The position numbers were made by a program, and so were the translations under genes. From contig QEYB01001497.1 in NCBI GenBank assembly GCA_017562135.1, positions 1-64,000 on the forward strand: a stretch of 64,000 nucleotides of DNA, written 5' to 3'. Shown here in pieces: positions 48,101 through 60,998 of this stretch; the stretch's first letter is position 1; every line of letters begins with the position of its first letter. The stretch is from Dipylidium caninum. Its lineage: Eukaryota > Platyhelminthes > Cestoda > Cyclophyllidea > Dipylidiidae. Below the pieces are notes generated by a model that saw only the letters and a program-made list of their open reading frames with translations, had not been told where the DNA came from and did not search any database.

Positions 48101-50653
48101 CTTCAGTTGCACATCGGTAAGCATCGGCTGCAACGCGGACTTTAATATTGACATGGTGGTTGCTCGTAGATTATCCCTTTAAGGCGGCAAATGAGAAGCA
48201 AGTGACAGCACTAATGACTGTCTTTCAAAGCGGTTTATTAAAGCGACAGAGTTGGAGGGCTAAGTACTTGACAGAGTAGGATGTGAGGGGAGATTTGGGT
48301 AATGGCCGAGTTTCTCTCCACCCTGTCCATCGTTGGCCCTCGAAGAGGACTCAGAGCAATACACTGCGAAGTGGTAGAAGTGAGAGAAGCACTATTGACC
48401 AAATTCACAAAGAAGGCACTTTTGAAGGGAGATGGATCGAAAGGGGAAAGGTGGCAAAGAGTAAAGAAGTCCCTTCCTCCAGGGGAGTCGCGTAAACTTT
48501 TGGAGTAGGAGAGAGTGAAGAAGAGATGGTGTTTCACGCCAAGAAAGAAGGTAATCGAAAGTGATTGTCAGTCGCAGGGCGTTGTGCACGAACTACCAGA
48601 TGAAGAAGTGATGAGAGATAGAGAGAACTGACTAATGGCTAATTGAATAAGTAAGCATTTGACGCAGATTTAACTAGGTACTAGCGAGAGATTACCTCGA
48701 AGTGAGCGGAAAATACCCAAATGTAGTTAAGCTCGCAGCTCTGCAAATCGAAAGAGTCTCTTGTCTGACGATTGCACAATAGTACACAATCGCAAGAGCA
48801 ACGAAAAGTGATTTACAAGAACTAGGGGGGGATGAAAGAGTTTGCAATGCTGACACAAAACGGTTAATTGCCAAAAAGTAACTGGGGGAGTTGAGGATCT
48901 GAGTAAATGACATACGCATCGCGAATGAACGCGGCCTTGCCTCTGCCAGCTCTAGCGACACCCCAAATAAGCGAAGTGCTGACCTCATTTCCCAATCCTA
49001 TGGCAAAGAGGCGTGCATTTGACTGGTTCTTTCGCACTAGACCAATAACCTAAAGGAAGAGAAAGATTTACTAACTTGCGTTCGACGGACCTCCTCTTCC
49101 TCCCGGTATTATTTCATGCGATTGGGTACTTACCTCATCTTGATTGTAAATTTCACCATCAGTGAGAAATATGATTTGCCTATACCATCCCGAACCTGTG
49201 ACGGGTGTATTGTAGACTGATTTTAAGGCTTGAAGTACCTCTGTACCACCCATATCTGCATTCAAATGCGCCTGGTACTCCTTAGCTCGTTCCAGATTTT
49301 CCTTAGTGTAGTCAACTGGCCTTTAGAGTAGCAATGTTGATAAGTAAGCGTTCGAGTAGGGCAAAAGATAGTAAGACAGAGGGACAACGTACTGCGGAAA
49401 GAGGGCACTAAATGTAGTGCCAAACCCAACGATTTGAAAACGACATTTCTTTGGCAGAGACTTCAAAAATAGCAGCAAAGACTCCTTAGTTTTTTGGATT
49501 CGCGAACCGCTCATGCTTCCTATTAGAGGAGAAAGGGAAGGAATAAGAAGGGTGAAAAAAAGAGAATAGAATTAATAGGTAATGTGAATCGCCCACCTGA
49601 TCTGTCGATAACAAAGATTATTTCATATTTGTCGCCATCACTAACTTGGGATTGGGGAATAGTGGGGAGGAATGTTGCTGTGATGCAATGCATACCCAAA
49701 AAACCGCCTTTGCTTTGACAACCAAACTCACACGGAGAGCTTAAGACGTGAGAATTTTTTAACGCCAATTCGAGCTCAAAATCTTCGGATAAACTCATCT
49801 CACCAGGTATGGAAACCTACAATGCAACATCTATATTTGGCGACGCTCGCTTACTTTGGCATGTTTATGTGCTTCGTCCAAAAAATTCAAGTCGAATCTT
49901 TGATGCGCTGAAGTGACTGAGAAAATACCTCCATCAGCATAGATATCGGCAGTAAAGGACAATTTTTCTGCCAACTTTGATGACCCGAAGAAACTTTTGG
50001 AGCCTATTAACAGAAAAACTTGACTGAGAATAATGAACGAGAGCAAGAAGGTAGGTTGATTGAAACAGAACAAACCATGATCAGGATTATAACGTTGTCC
50101 AATCTTTGCAGGCATTGAAAAGACCAATACAGCCGGTTCACTTAGAGCCTTAAACCGCTCAATGGTTTGACCAACTTCTCTCAAGTAAAGAGGAACAACG
50201 TATTTGAATGTCAGTTTTATCGTTTCTCCAGGCGGAATGTTTCCCAATTTCATTTTAAAGGTGTCTCCCATCGCGTAATCTTCCTGCATCATGAATGCAG
50301 TGTGTCCGGTCTCTACGGCTTCATTGTAAGTTGCTTCAGCCTAAAATTCAGACCAAAAGACCAATAATATACCTGGATAAGGCAGCGCGAGGGTATGGGG
50401 ACAAACATAAAAGCATCTATCTGATGTTTACCTCAATGCGCTCCCTGCATGTAGCAACTATATGTTTATCACCAATAATTGCCTCTAAAAGATACACTGA
50501 TGCTGTCGACTCCAGTGGAAAAAGAAAATCTGTTTCAATAATTTCGGCAGAAGTATTTTTGTAGCAAAATTCACAGGTGACATCAGCGTTATTGTTGATA
50601 AAAATAGCAGACACGTCTAGCTTCTCGAGTGGCACCGATTCCAGAGAGGCCAT
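39153..50653 (-). CDS. VWA5A-like protein (VIT + VWA domains), 24 exons
   Basis: Large exons: 50,432-50,653, 50,076-50,340, 49,855-50,003, 49,597-49,816, 49,393-49,519, 49,134-49,320, 48,916-49,049, 47,992-48,176, 46,933-47,244, then 13 micro-exons (39,967-46,496), then 39,465-39,608 and 39,153-39,346. All junctions are in phase and the total is 793 residues; human VWA5A has 786. The VIT domain (about 1-150) includes CEFCYKNTSAEIIETDFLFP and GNIPPGETIKL. The VWA domain (about 275-440) keeps the whole metal site: DRSGS split across an intron, the Thr of MGGTEV and the Asp of LTDGEI. Conserved C-terminal parts are LHRLAAKAQ, VISPYTSFVGV, DFDGFWCMNQDLA and KIWATVLVIAYL. VWA5 proteins are probably intracellular adhesion-like proteins of unclear function. 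The start is the ATG before the first VIT strand. Confidence 0.93.
40830..43201. repeat. Intronic duplication block 2 of the VWA5A-like gene
   Basis: Colinear with 44,825-46,290. The stretch 40,842-41,300 is nearly identical to 44,837-45,310, and 41,400-41,610 to 45,450-45,650. About 42,800-43,105 matches 45,935-46,230. The block carries micro-exons of 12, 12, 12, 12 and 18 nt, against 12, one dead and 18 nt in block 1. Confidence 0.88.
41640..42010. repeat. Tandem micro-exon cassettes, about 90-180 bp each
   Basis: Four units of one pattern: an A/G-rich run with AAAAGGAAAG and GTGAAGGAG-like sequence, a donor, a 12-nt exon, CTAAAAT, then GAAACGATTT-like sequence and an AAATAAAAG run. Live exons are at 41,645, 41,742 and 41,923. 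The unit at 41,833-41,844 keeps the acceptor but has AA where the donor GT should be. A related cassette at 45,681-45,691 has an 11-nt exon, which would break the frame. Confidence 0.8.
44825..46290. repeat. Intronic duplication block 1 of the VWA5A-like gene
   Basis: Partner of the block at 40,830-43,201. It carries the 12-nt exon 44,837-44,848, whose sequence is identical to that at 40,842-40,853, and the 18-nt exon 46,268-46,285. A CA dinucleotide tract (45,130-45,160) is expanded relative to the partner (41,138-41,150). Confidence 0.88.
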
Positions 50654-51561
50654 TTATTGCAAATAACGAGACCGTGAATCATCGCTCGGCGATAAGACCA
50701 CAGGTGTGCTGCGGCCGAAGATTGCGCCAAGGCCGTTATTTAAAACCATAAATACCATTTGATTGCTTTAAAACAAATCAAAAATTAAATGTGATACCAC
50801 TCTTTTCGCTAGCATAGCTATCAAGTGGATTCTACTTAACCGCAACTTTTATTTACACAATAAGTAATGCGAAAAGTGTTTTAGCATTGCGGATCGATTT
50901 ATCATCTTACTCAAGCACTTGTCGTCTTTTGAACAACCGATTCCACTTCTTTTTCAGTAATAAGTAGATAGAACATATGTACACATATGGACACAATCGC
51001 AATCTAGCTTGTCGGTACTCTAATATGCTAACATTACCCTCTTAGTAAGTATCCAGGTTCCTGAAGTCAAAGCCCCACCCTCGGGAAGCCCCGACTCCCT
51101 TTACGAGGTTGTCATTTATGGGAAAAAGCGGTCAATACTTGATACTGCTGTATATTCCGCAGAAAATCTACCCGATACCTAACCCGTAATGGTATAAAAC
51201 CAAAATGCTTCAAATCCACTTATTGAGACTGGCGAAATATCCCCCCCCCTTAAGATTTAAATCGTCCAAGTAAATAACTCAGCCGCGTAACTAAACAGTT
51301 TACTTGTATGAGTAAAGGCAACCTCCTGCTCCCCAGCCTCTGTAAAAGTCACCGATTTTCTACAAGTCGATGAAAAGCTTTAAATATCATCTAGTGCAAA
51401 GACAGTAAGACAAATTAAAAGACGATCAGCATTCATTAATCCAACAGTCTGTGATAATCATCCTTGTTGACAGAATGGACACAAAAATCGTATCACCGCT
51501 TTAATGCAATAAGTTAAGCTGTAAATAGACTAAACCAGTCAGATCGTTGAAATAAAAGTAT
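50654..51561. other. Spacer between RFT1 and the VWA5A-like gene
   Basis: Both flanking genes are on the minus strand, so this is the promoter side of the VWA5A-like gene and the 3' side of RFT1. No coding exon or repeat recognised. Confidence 0.5.
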
Positions 51562-54500
51562 TTAAAAAGGCAAAAAGCGATAAAGCTGGCCGAAAAAACG
51601 ACCAAGACTTGTTTCAGAGAGTTCCATAAAAACTCTTTTTTCCTGCCACAAGATGACACAGAATATTCCGATGAAGGCGACTACTCCGACTGCAGTATGA
51701 ACCATGATACGGGGCACCGTAAGTGTGGAACACACGGCATACTAAAAGATAGAGGCTAGGATTAACAAGCATCAGTAGGTTTTCGCCGTTCTGTCAACTC
51801 GGTTTACCTCAGAAAAAAGAGTCAAGAGTAGCGTAAAGAGAGACAAGCTAACTTGCAGTCTTGAAGGAAGCATTAATCGAATCAACGAGAAGGCCTTTAG
51901 CTGTTTCTCTGATTCAGCAGACAAATCGTGATTCTCCTCAATGCGATTAACGAAACGATTGATGAAATGGCAGCTATCGACAGAGAAAAAAAACAGGTTC
52001 ACGTATGGAGAGCTCAAATCCACTACGAACAGTATGTAAACAGTGTCAGTGAGTTCAGTGAAAAATAATTGTAACGTGGCCCGATTACAGTGTGTTAAAT
52101 GCTATATCAGCATCAGTTTGGAGTGCGTGTTTTATGTTGCATAAATAACAACTAACCTGTAAGCAACTCGAGCGAGGATATTGACGCAGTTAGCTAGAAT
52201 GAAACCGGCTGCACCACAGAGCGGTACCAGGAGCCAAGCTGCACCCAAGAAAACGAAAGAAAAGACAGCTAGACGAAAATTGTGTTTGTTTACATCCTCC
52301 TAAAACGATTAAACACAAATTCAATGATAATAATTTCCATATGCAATCAATTTACCGTTGTCATAGCAGCGTTAAGAAAGGCTTCAGTGGGACCATTCCA
52401 GGCTAGAGGGATGAGGTAGAAGGCAAAGATGCGGAGGAGGATAACAGCCTCAGGATTTGTAGAAACGAAACGATTACCACCATAGAGGTATAGAAGAAGA
52501 TACGAGTAAGCTTGTGAAAAAATAAAGCCTAGCCAGGCAAGTAAAGTGAGTCCGCGCAGACTGGTGCCCAACATTCGGATCGCCTGAAACACTAGGCTCT
52601 ACAAGATAATAAAGAGAGGATTTGTCGTGATTCAATTTAAAGATTTTTACAGATATCTGGAAAACCAGCTAAAATTTGCGCCAGGCCTATGAGGTAATAC
52701 CAGATAGGCGGTCATGCAATGCTTTGTTCTACAGAATGGAGGCAAATCTTTCATCAATCTAACAAAAGTTGTTTCTAATTTATTTCTCACTTATCAGAGA
52801 TTTTCTGTTATAGTCGACCTAAATTACTCAACGGAAAGATGGGTTACTGGGCCTCCTCCACTAGTAACGGTTTTTTCCTACAACATTAAATACTGATTAT
52901 CCCATCGGACGCAACTTTTGCTAACGTATGAAGGCCTTCGGCAGTCATTAGCTGAATTTCATGAGGTAAATTGAAGAGCGACGGAAAATAGCGCTGTCTA
53001 TCAATGAAGATAGAACCGGGTAATATACCACAGAAGTTTTCATAAAGCATTATAAAACAAAAACCTCCAAAATACATCAAACAACAACTATTGCTGTTGT
53101 GGAAGTTAGCAAACACGACTCAGAGCCACTTTTACTCGATCATTGACAATATTAAGTTTACCTTCCTTTCCTATGCTACTTTATTTTTGAAATAAGAGGG
53201 TGATGGGGAATGTTGGGAGCAGACGTAGAGAATAAGCGTAGTAGAGACCGGGTATAACATGCAAGGTTTTAGCAGTTCAGCCCACCTCATGTTGGCGTTT
53301 GGGTGAGATATCTCGCTGAATACATTGGGAGAAGAGAAGATGACAACTCTCCTCTACTGAGCTAAACACGAGACGCGGTGCTAGGGAACCCAAATTATTC
53401 ACCATATCGTAAACGCCTGGAGGAAAGAAGACAAGTGAATTATGTACGAAGAGAGAGTGAGGATGGCAAAACTCTACCTTGATCTGCAAAGCTGAGCAAA
53501 TGGAAGGCACTGATGAGATAGCGTTCACCTGAAAACGAATTAACAGAAGGAGAATTGTGATTTTGAGGGACTGGGGGAAAAATACGGAAAATATATACCT
53601 TCAGTAAGGAACTGTTTTAAAATTCCTTGACGGAAGAAATTCCAAGAGAGATTAAGACAGGGCCAGTCAAATGAAACCTGAATAGATGAGGAAAGTTTAA
53701 ATTTGGTCACCTATCTAGAAAATACTCTAATGAAGGCGAAAAAGACATTTTTTATCAGAGTTGACAAAAAAATAACGTAAAATCGTTATTAGATACTGGA
53801 TAACGTGAAGATAAAATATGAAGGGCTTCATTCATAATCAAGCGTGTCTTTCCATTAATAGGCAAATTTTAAAACACACAAAAAGAGGATGCATTTTTCC
53901 AAAATTCCCACCTTAATTTAAAAACTTCCCTTTCCATTATAGCATTTGTTACAGAACGAAGAAGGTAGCAAAGGCACATAGCAGGGAAGCTACGTTTTTT
54001 GACGGAGTCTGAGTTAACTGGTTCTAAAGATCTTAGAATCTAACGTTTAGCTCTTCTATTTTGCTCTTCTTGGACTAATGAAGTTGGACAATTAATGAAA
54101 GCGTTATTAAAAGATGTCTTTAACACAGAGGACTGATTTCTGTTTTATGCTACTGATTTTACAACTGAAAACCTACAAAACACGCATAGGAACTCAGGAA
54201 GTCAGTTAAAAGCTACCGACGACTACGAAGAAGGAGTACAAAATTCATCAGGTTGGCACAACTTATTGCCTTTCAGCATAATTTACAGTTGACGCGTATA
54301 CAGAATATTAGAGGCTAAATTTTAGTGGCAGTTTCACAGAAACCTAACATTTCGTTATGTTAATTAATCAACAGGTTTTCCTGAATAAAATATCAGAAAG
54401 GCATATCGGCAACAAGTAAAAATACCTCACTGAAGTTTGGGAAGAGGTCATATAACCTAGTTGGAGAAATGCGCCCAAAAGGCTGGCCCTCCTGGAAAGA

Positions 54501-55444
54501 CGCGTAATTCGTTAACCAAACAGCAAATATTATGTAACCTAATAGTAGGGTGGATCCGTGTAAAAGCTGAAAGGAAAGTTAGGAAACTGGTTAAATTGTG
54601 AAAAATTGCCTAGATACAAAAAAATATGTACTTGCGGACAGGCTAGGAGATAGAGACCATAAGAGGACCCATCGATAACAAAGAGAGCAATGATGATACC
54701 CAAAGCTCTTGAAATATTGGCGATCGCCTCCAGCATGATACGAACACGTAAAAACATTCCCAACTGACAAACAAGCCACATGGGCTCAGTTGCTAATTCT
54801 AGGATGGCAGAGAGCGTGTAGATAAAGCAAGAAATATTGTACTGATGTGTTGTAAATGAATTTGCGGAGTCAGTTGACGGGGAAGGCCAAACGTAAAGCC
54901 AAATTGGGAGAAGGACGAAGGACAATAGTACACCTACAGGGAGCCTAAAGGAAACAAATTTAGTATATGGGCCTCGAAAATGAATTTACGTTAGCCACAT
55001 GTCATTGAAAAGGGCCTGCCATCGTAACCTCGTGTCAGTTAACGAAGACCGAGGAGCAAGGAGAATTTCACCGCCACGACTCAAACAGGCACGACGGAAT
55101 GACTCGCGTGAAGTGAACACCAGAGTAGAGTAGAAAAGCCCAAGTCTAAAGTTGACAAGACCGAGTACACTGGCATCAACGTAGCGATAAGCGAGGCCAT
55201 TTGTCACGAAAGTGATTACACGAAGAAGGATTTGAAGGACGAATGTATATCCAGCTAAGCGAAGACTCTGGTCCATCAACTCTCTGCCTCGGGCCACAGA
55301 TCTACATGAAAGCAATGCTTTCCGTAAGAAATAGTCCTTTTCGTAAGTTGGCTTTTAAAGTTCATAGGAATTTTAAAAGGCAAAAAACATATTGGAAAAG
55401 TACCTTATCTTCGATGCATCGTTCTGAGCCATTGCACTAGACAT
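51562..55444 (-). CDS. RFT1: RFT1, oligosaccharide-lipid translocation protein of the ER
   Basis: Eleven in-phase exons: 55,404-55,444, 54,990-55,301, 54,632-54,944, 54,426-54,566, 53,599-53,677, 53,478-53,528, 53,286-53,416, 52,356-52,598, 52,157-52,299, 51,808-51,973 and 51,562-51,741. They give about 599 residues; human RFT1 has 541. RFT1 is a multi-span ER membrane protein of the MOP flippase group, required for N-glycosylation and linked to Man5GlcNAc2-PP-dolichol supply to the lumen. Diagnostic matches are LQILLRVITFVTNGLAYRYV, GLVNFRLGLFYSTLVFTSRE with FRRACLSRGG, FLTEGERYLIS, GVYDMVNNLGSLAPRLVF with EESCHLLF, LYGGN, WNGPTEAFLNAAM and GFILANCVNILARVAYR. The start sits in a short first exon (41 nt); an ATG in exon 2 (LMDQSLRLAG) is an alternative. 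No break or missing domain. Confidence 0.94.
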
Positions 55445-56694
55445 CTAGAATACACAGAGTTGTAAACAAAATGTCGATTCCTTGAAGAAAAACATGGTAG
55501 CCCCACCGCAGTAAGCGTTTGCAACGTTAAAGAAACCGCCAAATTTTGGTCACTTTAACAAGTGGGTACGTCAAGTAAAAAAATGTTTAGTGGTCAAAAG
55601 GAAAGGTAAGACGAAATAAGTTAAGCGCACGTATCTGTCTACTTTCCATGCGATCACATGGGGGAAAAATCAAATAAGACGACATTTTACGTACTGGTAA
55701 ATGTCACAGGGCAGTCAAACACATTGCGGGATGGAGGATGTGGCGAGGTACAGTAAAGATGTCGGTTATGTACCAACGAAAGAAGTAAAAACGGCAATAC
55801 AATGCCGAAACCTAGTTGAAAAATTGACGAAACGCAAGCACTTGGTTGGTCATTCAGGTTAACGTCTCAAAGGTGGTGTTTCAAGAGTTGCCCTGGTATA
55901 GGTGTGAACCATTCATCAAAATAAAGGCGAAGGCGTTATGATGACAATGTACAAAAAACGGCCAGCAAAAACTTTTAATTAAGTGATTTTTGACATCGCT
56001 TTGGTAACATGCCTGCAATTGCACAACTATAACTTTGAATTTACAAAAATTTTACATCCAAGTCCAAACCCAACCGTTTAATAGACATATTTAATATAAA
56101 AATAACAGATTAACATTGAGTTGAATTGAAACATAAACCTTTCATTTGCCTTCATAAGGTTTTTCTCGATTTTTGTAGTGTGTAGGTCGTCCGACAAGGC
56201 GCGCGCCAGTCAATGGGGCATTTCGTGCTCTGAATTCCCCCCTTCCTGGAAGTATAGGTCACCGCAGGTGAGCTATTATTTGTCTATGATGTCCATCCAT
56301 TTCTATGATTACCGTGACTTTTTCAATGCTATTGGACAGTAATTGAAGCATACTGTACTGACCTTCTTACTATATTATGTGCGGCGCGATCATTCATGCT
56401 CTATTAGCTTCTAAATCATACTGATCATAAAACTTAAGCGTACTTATTAATCGTTTCTGTCCCGCCTTATGTGTGTTATTATGCGTGGCTTTTCAATTTG
56501 ATTTTTATGATGATCACATATCGCGGCTCTTTTACTGTGGTTTTTTACGACCCACAAATAATCGTATCCTATTTCGACATTTTATCAAGTCTAGAAGTAT
56601 TCATAATGCAGGAGTGTATTGACTTAACTTCTTATCCCTTAGCTTATGATGCCAATTCTTATGTCAACTACCTGCTACGCTTCTCTGAACGCAT
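55445..56694. other. Divergent spacer between RFT1 and the AAA+ ATPase gene
   Basis: The two neighbours are transcribed away from each other, so both promoters should lie here. No clear TATA box or other signal, and no gene supported. Confidence 0.5.
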
Positions 56695-59600
56695 ATGCAT
56701 ACGCACCTGGAGAATACAAGGTGACACTGAGTTTTTTAGTTATTGTTTCGAAATTGTAGGAAGGTCTTCTATTGGGCGATAAGCGAGATGATTTCCAAAC
56801 TAGTAGGCAATTCATTAATTTTTACGGGAAATATTTCAGCCATTTTCGCTGCGGTACCTTTTCCCCTGAAGTCCCGTTTGAAGAAACCTTTTACACCCGA
56901 TGAAGTTATTGGAGTATTCCGCTGTGTTCCACGGCGGCACAAATTACAGCTTAGTGTTAACGACTATTTGAGCATTTCTCTACATTGCGATTTTTTTTGT
57001 CTGGTTGAAGTCGATAGCACCACAATATTCGTGCGGATTTTCCGAGTTTGCCACAGTGACAATGCTTGTTCACTTGATCCGGTGGATTTCGATCTCATTC
57101 CGCGCTTTCCAACCGATGACGATGATTTTAATAATACAGAGTTAACTCGGTGAGACAGTATGTTATTTTTTCGTATAACTTTCAAACAACTGCGCGGAAT
57201 TTGGTTGACATCATTCTTTTCCGATTTAAAAATCATATTTCGGTTTGCAATTCTTCCCTTACACAGCAATTCCCCGAACGAGATGATTACCAGGTTGCTT
57301 GACGCAATAAAGGTAGGTTATGTATCAGAATAATTTTTGATGACTACCTGTCATGCTTGCTTTTGCATTGCCATCTTTTGCAAATGCACCTTCTTGTCAG
57401 CACATTTACATTAATAATCAATTTCAACTGATATTTGTTTTGTGATAGTCATGCAATGTACAGTTGCGTCGCAAAATGACGGAACTTTACGATGGCACCC
57501 AAAACCAACTTTGACTTGTTATACACTTTACAGACCCGGTTGCTAACATTTTTTCATGTGAGTAAAATTCTACGTCCAGTCTTCTCAATTCATGTTGTTT
57601 TATCTGCAGCATGTTCGTGTTTGCTTGAACGAAGTCGATTAGGATAAGCACACGAGCGTGATGTTGTTGTTCCTTACGTGATCTATATATAGTATAGACA
57701 CACCGACATGGGTGAACTTACGGCGAGTTGCTCCACTCGTTATTGCGCTTCATTAACGTCAGCGCCAATCATTGAGAAGTTGGCGGGAGACGGGCCACTT
57801 CGACTACCGTAATATTATTTGAGAAGGAATTTTGACTAATTTGCATTTTTGTCCAACGATGGTTTATGTTTAGGCTAAACACGCATGCACAGGGAGTGGA
57901 AATTACTACTTTGACGTAAGGGAAGCTCACTGCACCTTTTTAAGTCAATAGATTTCAAAGAAATATTAGGTGTATTTCCACCAAAATCAAGAGGTGTTAA
58001 GATGCCAGTCACATCGCTTTATGTCTTCTGTTGTGGGAGCTTAGTAGTCTGGAAAACAATCGTTACGTGAGTGTTGAGAGAGATAAATCTTTGGTTAAAC
58101 GTGGATGCGAAGACACCGTTTTTGAATATTTCGAGAGCAGAAGTCAAGGCCATTAACTGACTAACTTTTTAGTCCTGACGGATAAATTCGGCAAACTTAG
58201 TAGCTATAACATTCGCAACAGTTTGTGTGGGGGAGTAACAGTTTTGGTTAACAGAGGTTGTGAAATAATTTGGAACTCTCATTGCCTGTTATAAATAAAC
58301 ACAATGAGCAGTGTAGACATGTTGCTAGAATAACAAAAAACTTCTTACAATATTGGACAAAATTTGTGCATAATACTATGAGCGTTGAATTTTGTTTTAC
58401 TCCGCTGACACCATAAACCTGTCAAGGTCGTATACGAGGGTGGAAGACGAAAGGTTGAGGCCTAAGGCGGAATATTCAAAAATGCATGTGGACATTTTTT
58501 TGCCTAGGTCTCAAATAGAAACGAACGACTTGACTATCTTTCAGCCGATTATCCTAAATAACTCACATGTAGCGGTTGTTGGAGCCTCCAAAACGGAAAT
58601 TCCATCAATTCGTCAGGGGTCGCTACGACGCTATTTGTTGTCGTCGTCTCAGACGATTGTTGTTTCTAAAGCAAAAAAGCTTCTTCCGGCGCACTCCATC
58701 GATGTATTCACAAAGTAAATTCCTGTAATTTTCTTCTTCTTAGTCGTAACGACATTGGGAACCTGGGGATATTTGTATGGTCTCTCCTGCTGCGACTTCG
58801 TGCGTCTTTAATTTGTTATAAATTCTTAGAATATTGTTATGTCCTTCCGGGAACGACTGAACGCTTCAAAATTCTGGGCACCGAAACGGTCGTACACTTT
58901 GTGTCTATCACTTCCAATTCTGACAAAGACGCTGATGAATTGTTAGAGCACTTTCTTTTGCTTTTTCATGTCACTATTTCTGCTCATGCCGTTTTTTGAT
59001 TGTTTGTTTTTTCCCCTGTTTAAGGTTTTCGCCTGTTAACTGGTTGGCTGAAAACCCCTTCAACTTTGACACGGAACGCTATGATCCAAATGAACTTGTT
59101 GATCTTCCGCTCCTTTCAATTTCCGATTTGACTATTGATAAAGTGGTCTACAAGGTTCTTGCATTCCAAGAAATCTAAATTTTGTTCATTCATTAGGTTT
59201 CTTCAAGTACGCAGATAAGAGTTATTTCAATTGACAAAATGCCTACCAATAATCTGGTAAAGGCGCTTAATTATTCGCATTCAAAATCTTTTCCAATCGG
59301 CTTGGAGACTACCTCAAAGGTGGTTGTGGATTTCGTTCGTCAATTTTCGCTTTCGACGAAACTGTTGTCCCATTGCGCTGAGCCAATAGGGTTGCTTCTT
59401 TATGGCCTTCAGGGCTGTGGTAAGAATCGGATTCTCAAAATGCTTTCTGCTGCCAACACTCTAATCGGCGCTGGCGAATCGGGCATTTTTAACTCTCATG
59501 TAATTTTTTTCCATATTTTACATTATCACTTAAGCTACGGTCTATTTGCCCACATAATGGTATTTTTAGGAGTGGTATCGACGTCTTCACTTTTTGACAC

Positions 59601-60998
59601 TTTCTGTCGATGACTATTTACTCGCGAAATCAAACGTTACTTCAGTCTCTTTCCGTAAATACATAAGTGGAAAGCTCGCGGATATACCTCCTTCTTGCTG
59701 CGCAGTTGTCTTATCACTACCTAATTTAGACAATTGGTACACTTCCATCCCGGGTCCAGATTCCATCCATTTAGACGAAACTATTGATTCAGAGGTCTCA
59801 AATCGAGATTCGAATCTTTTTTCTTTCCTATTTATGCTCCTCAAACGTGTATGTGCTACTACACCCGTTTGTGTACTAGCCACCGGTGCAGAGTCTGCAG
59901 AAATAATGAGGCATAAAGATCTTCGGAACCTATTTTATCGAAATATATTGGTGTCTTTGCCCAGTGGCGGACAGAGATATCGTCTTTTGTCACAAGGACT
60001 GAACATTTACATGTCTCAAGATCGCGCAAATTCAGGAAACAATAACAGCATAACTGTGAATTCAGACGAACATGATCGGCTTTATCAACTGGCCGCAAGC
60101 TTGCACGGATACACAATGACGTATGATTCAGTTTATTCTTTTATCAGCTCCGTAGATAATTTTTTTCATGACTTCTATCTATTTGCATCTTTTAGGGATA
60201 TTTCGCGGTTGCTCCGGGTAAGCTACGCGGCGGCTGTTGATGAACAATCAGAATGTGGTATCAAACTGCCAGAGGGTGGAGAGTTCTGCGTGCCGACTGT
60301 TTCGCAAATCCTTGACAAACTGGAAGTAGAGAGGAACCACTATCGCCCCGTCAATTTGTGTGCGGAAATCTCTGTTTTTCCTCCCCTACACTGGTCGGAT
60401 ATTGGTGGTTATGCCGAAATTAAGCGCCTTTTTATCTCAACAATCCAGCAACGACTCATTGACGCTGCTGACCCAATGAGCAAAGCTTCTCATACTAACA
60501 AAAGCCTAGGCCTAAGTGTTCCCCGTGGTGTTTTATTGCACGGCCCTCCGGGTTAGTGTGACATTCACATCATTTGGACCTCTCGCTACTCATTACTAAC
60601 CAAGTAACACTTATTTGAACTCTCCAGGGTGTTCGAAGACCCTTTTCGTTCGGGCTTTGGCGACTGAGTGTAATTTACCTCTGGTTGCAGTACAAGCCTC
60701 GAGGATTTTTGGTCGTTATGTCGGCGATAGTGAGAGAAATATGCGGCGGATCCTCGTTCATGCTCGAGCCTGCGCACCCGCAATTCTCTTTATCGACGAA
60801 ATCGACCTACTTTTACCGTCTCGAAGTTCAAGGTTGAATTGTGCTTTAATTAACTAACTAGTGTCGTCTAATTTTAGCGAGTCAGGGGTCAGCGAACACG
60901 TGCTGGGTGAAGTCTTAACTGCCATGGATGGTGTTGAAGGTCAATGTGGCCAGCTATTGCTGATTGCAGCTACGAATCGTCTGGAAAATCTTGATCCG
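56695..60998 (+). CDS. Two-ring AAA+ ATPase, PEX6/AFG2-like, partial
   Basis: Exons: 56,695-56,720 (tentative start), 56,760-57,149, 57,267-57,312, 58,427-58,714, 58,744-58,941, 59,025-59,154, 59,197-59,499, 59,570-60,551, 60,628-60,832 and 60,878-60,998. The join 57,312 to 58,427 is out of phase, so at least one exon is missing there. The N-terminal region (about 360 residues) has no clear domain. Ring D1 has only a Walker-A-like GLQGCGKNRIL, and the Walker B position reads AVVLSLPNLDNW without the acidic pair. Ring D2 is good: WSDIGGYAEIK, LLHGPPGCSKT (Ser for the usual Gly), RALATECNL, YVGDSERNMRR, ARACAPAILFIDEID, LLPSRS and IAATNR. D2 wording (LLHGPPG, ATEC, PSR) is closest to PEX6; the CSKT Walker A recalls AFG2/SPATA5. 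Such proteins pull substrates or protein complexes apart using ATP. The Arg-finger part and C-terminus were not found. Confidence 0.78.
60833..60877 (+). other. 45-bp intron in the AAA+ gene
   Basis: GT at 60,833 and AG at 60,876-60,877. Removing it restores the Walker B to sensor-1 frame (LLPSRSS joined to ESGVSEHVLGEVL). Confidence 0.85.

Noticed and set aside
57534..57557. 24-nt micro-exon candidate after the AAA+ exon 57,267-57,312
   Set aside because: Good AG and GTGAGT borders and phase 0 at its start, but it does not supply the phase needed by the exon at 58,427, so it was left out of the model.
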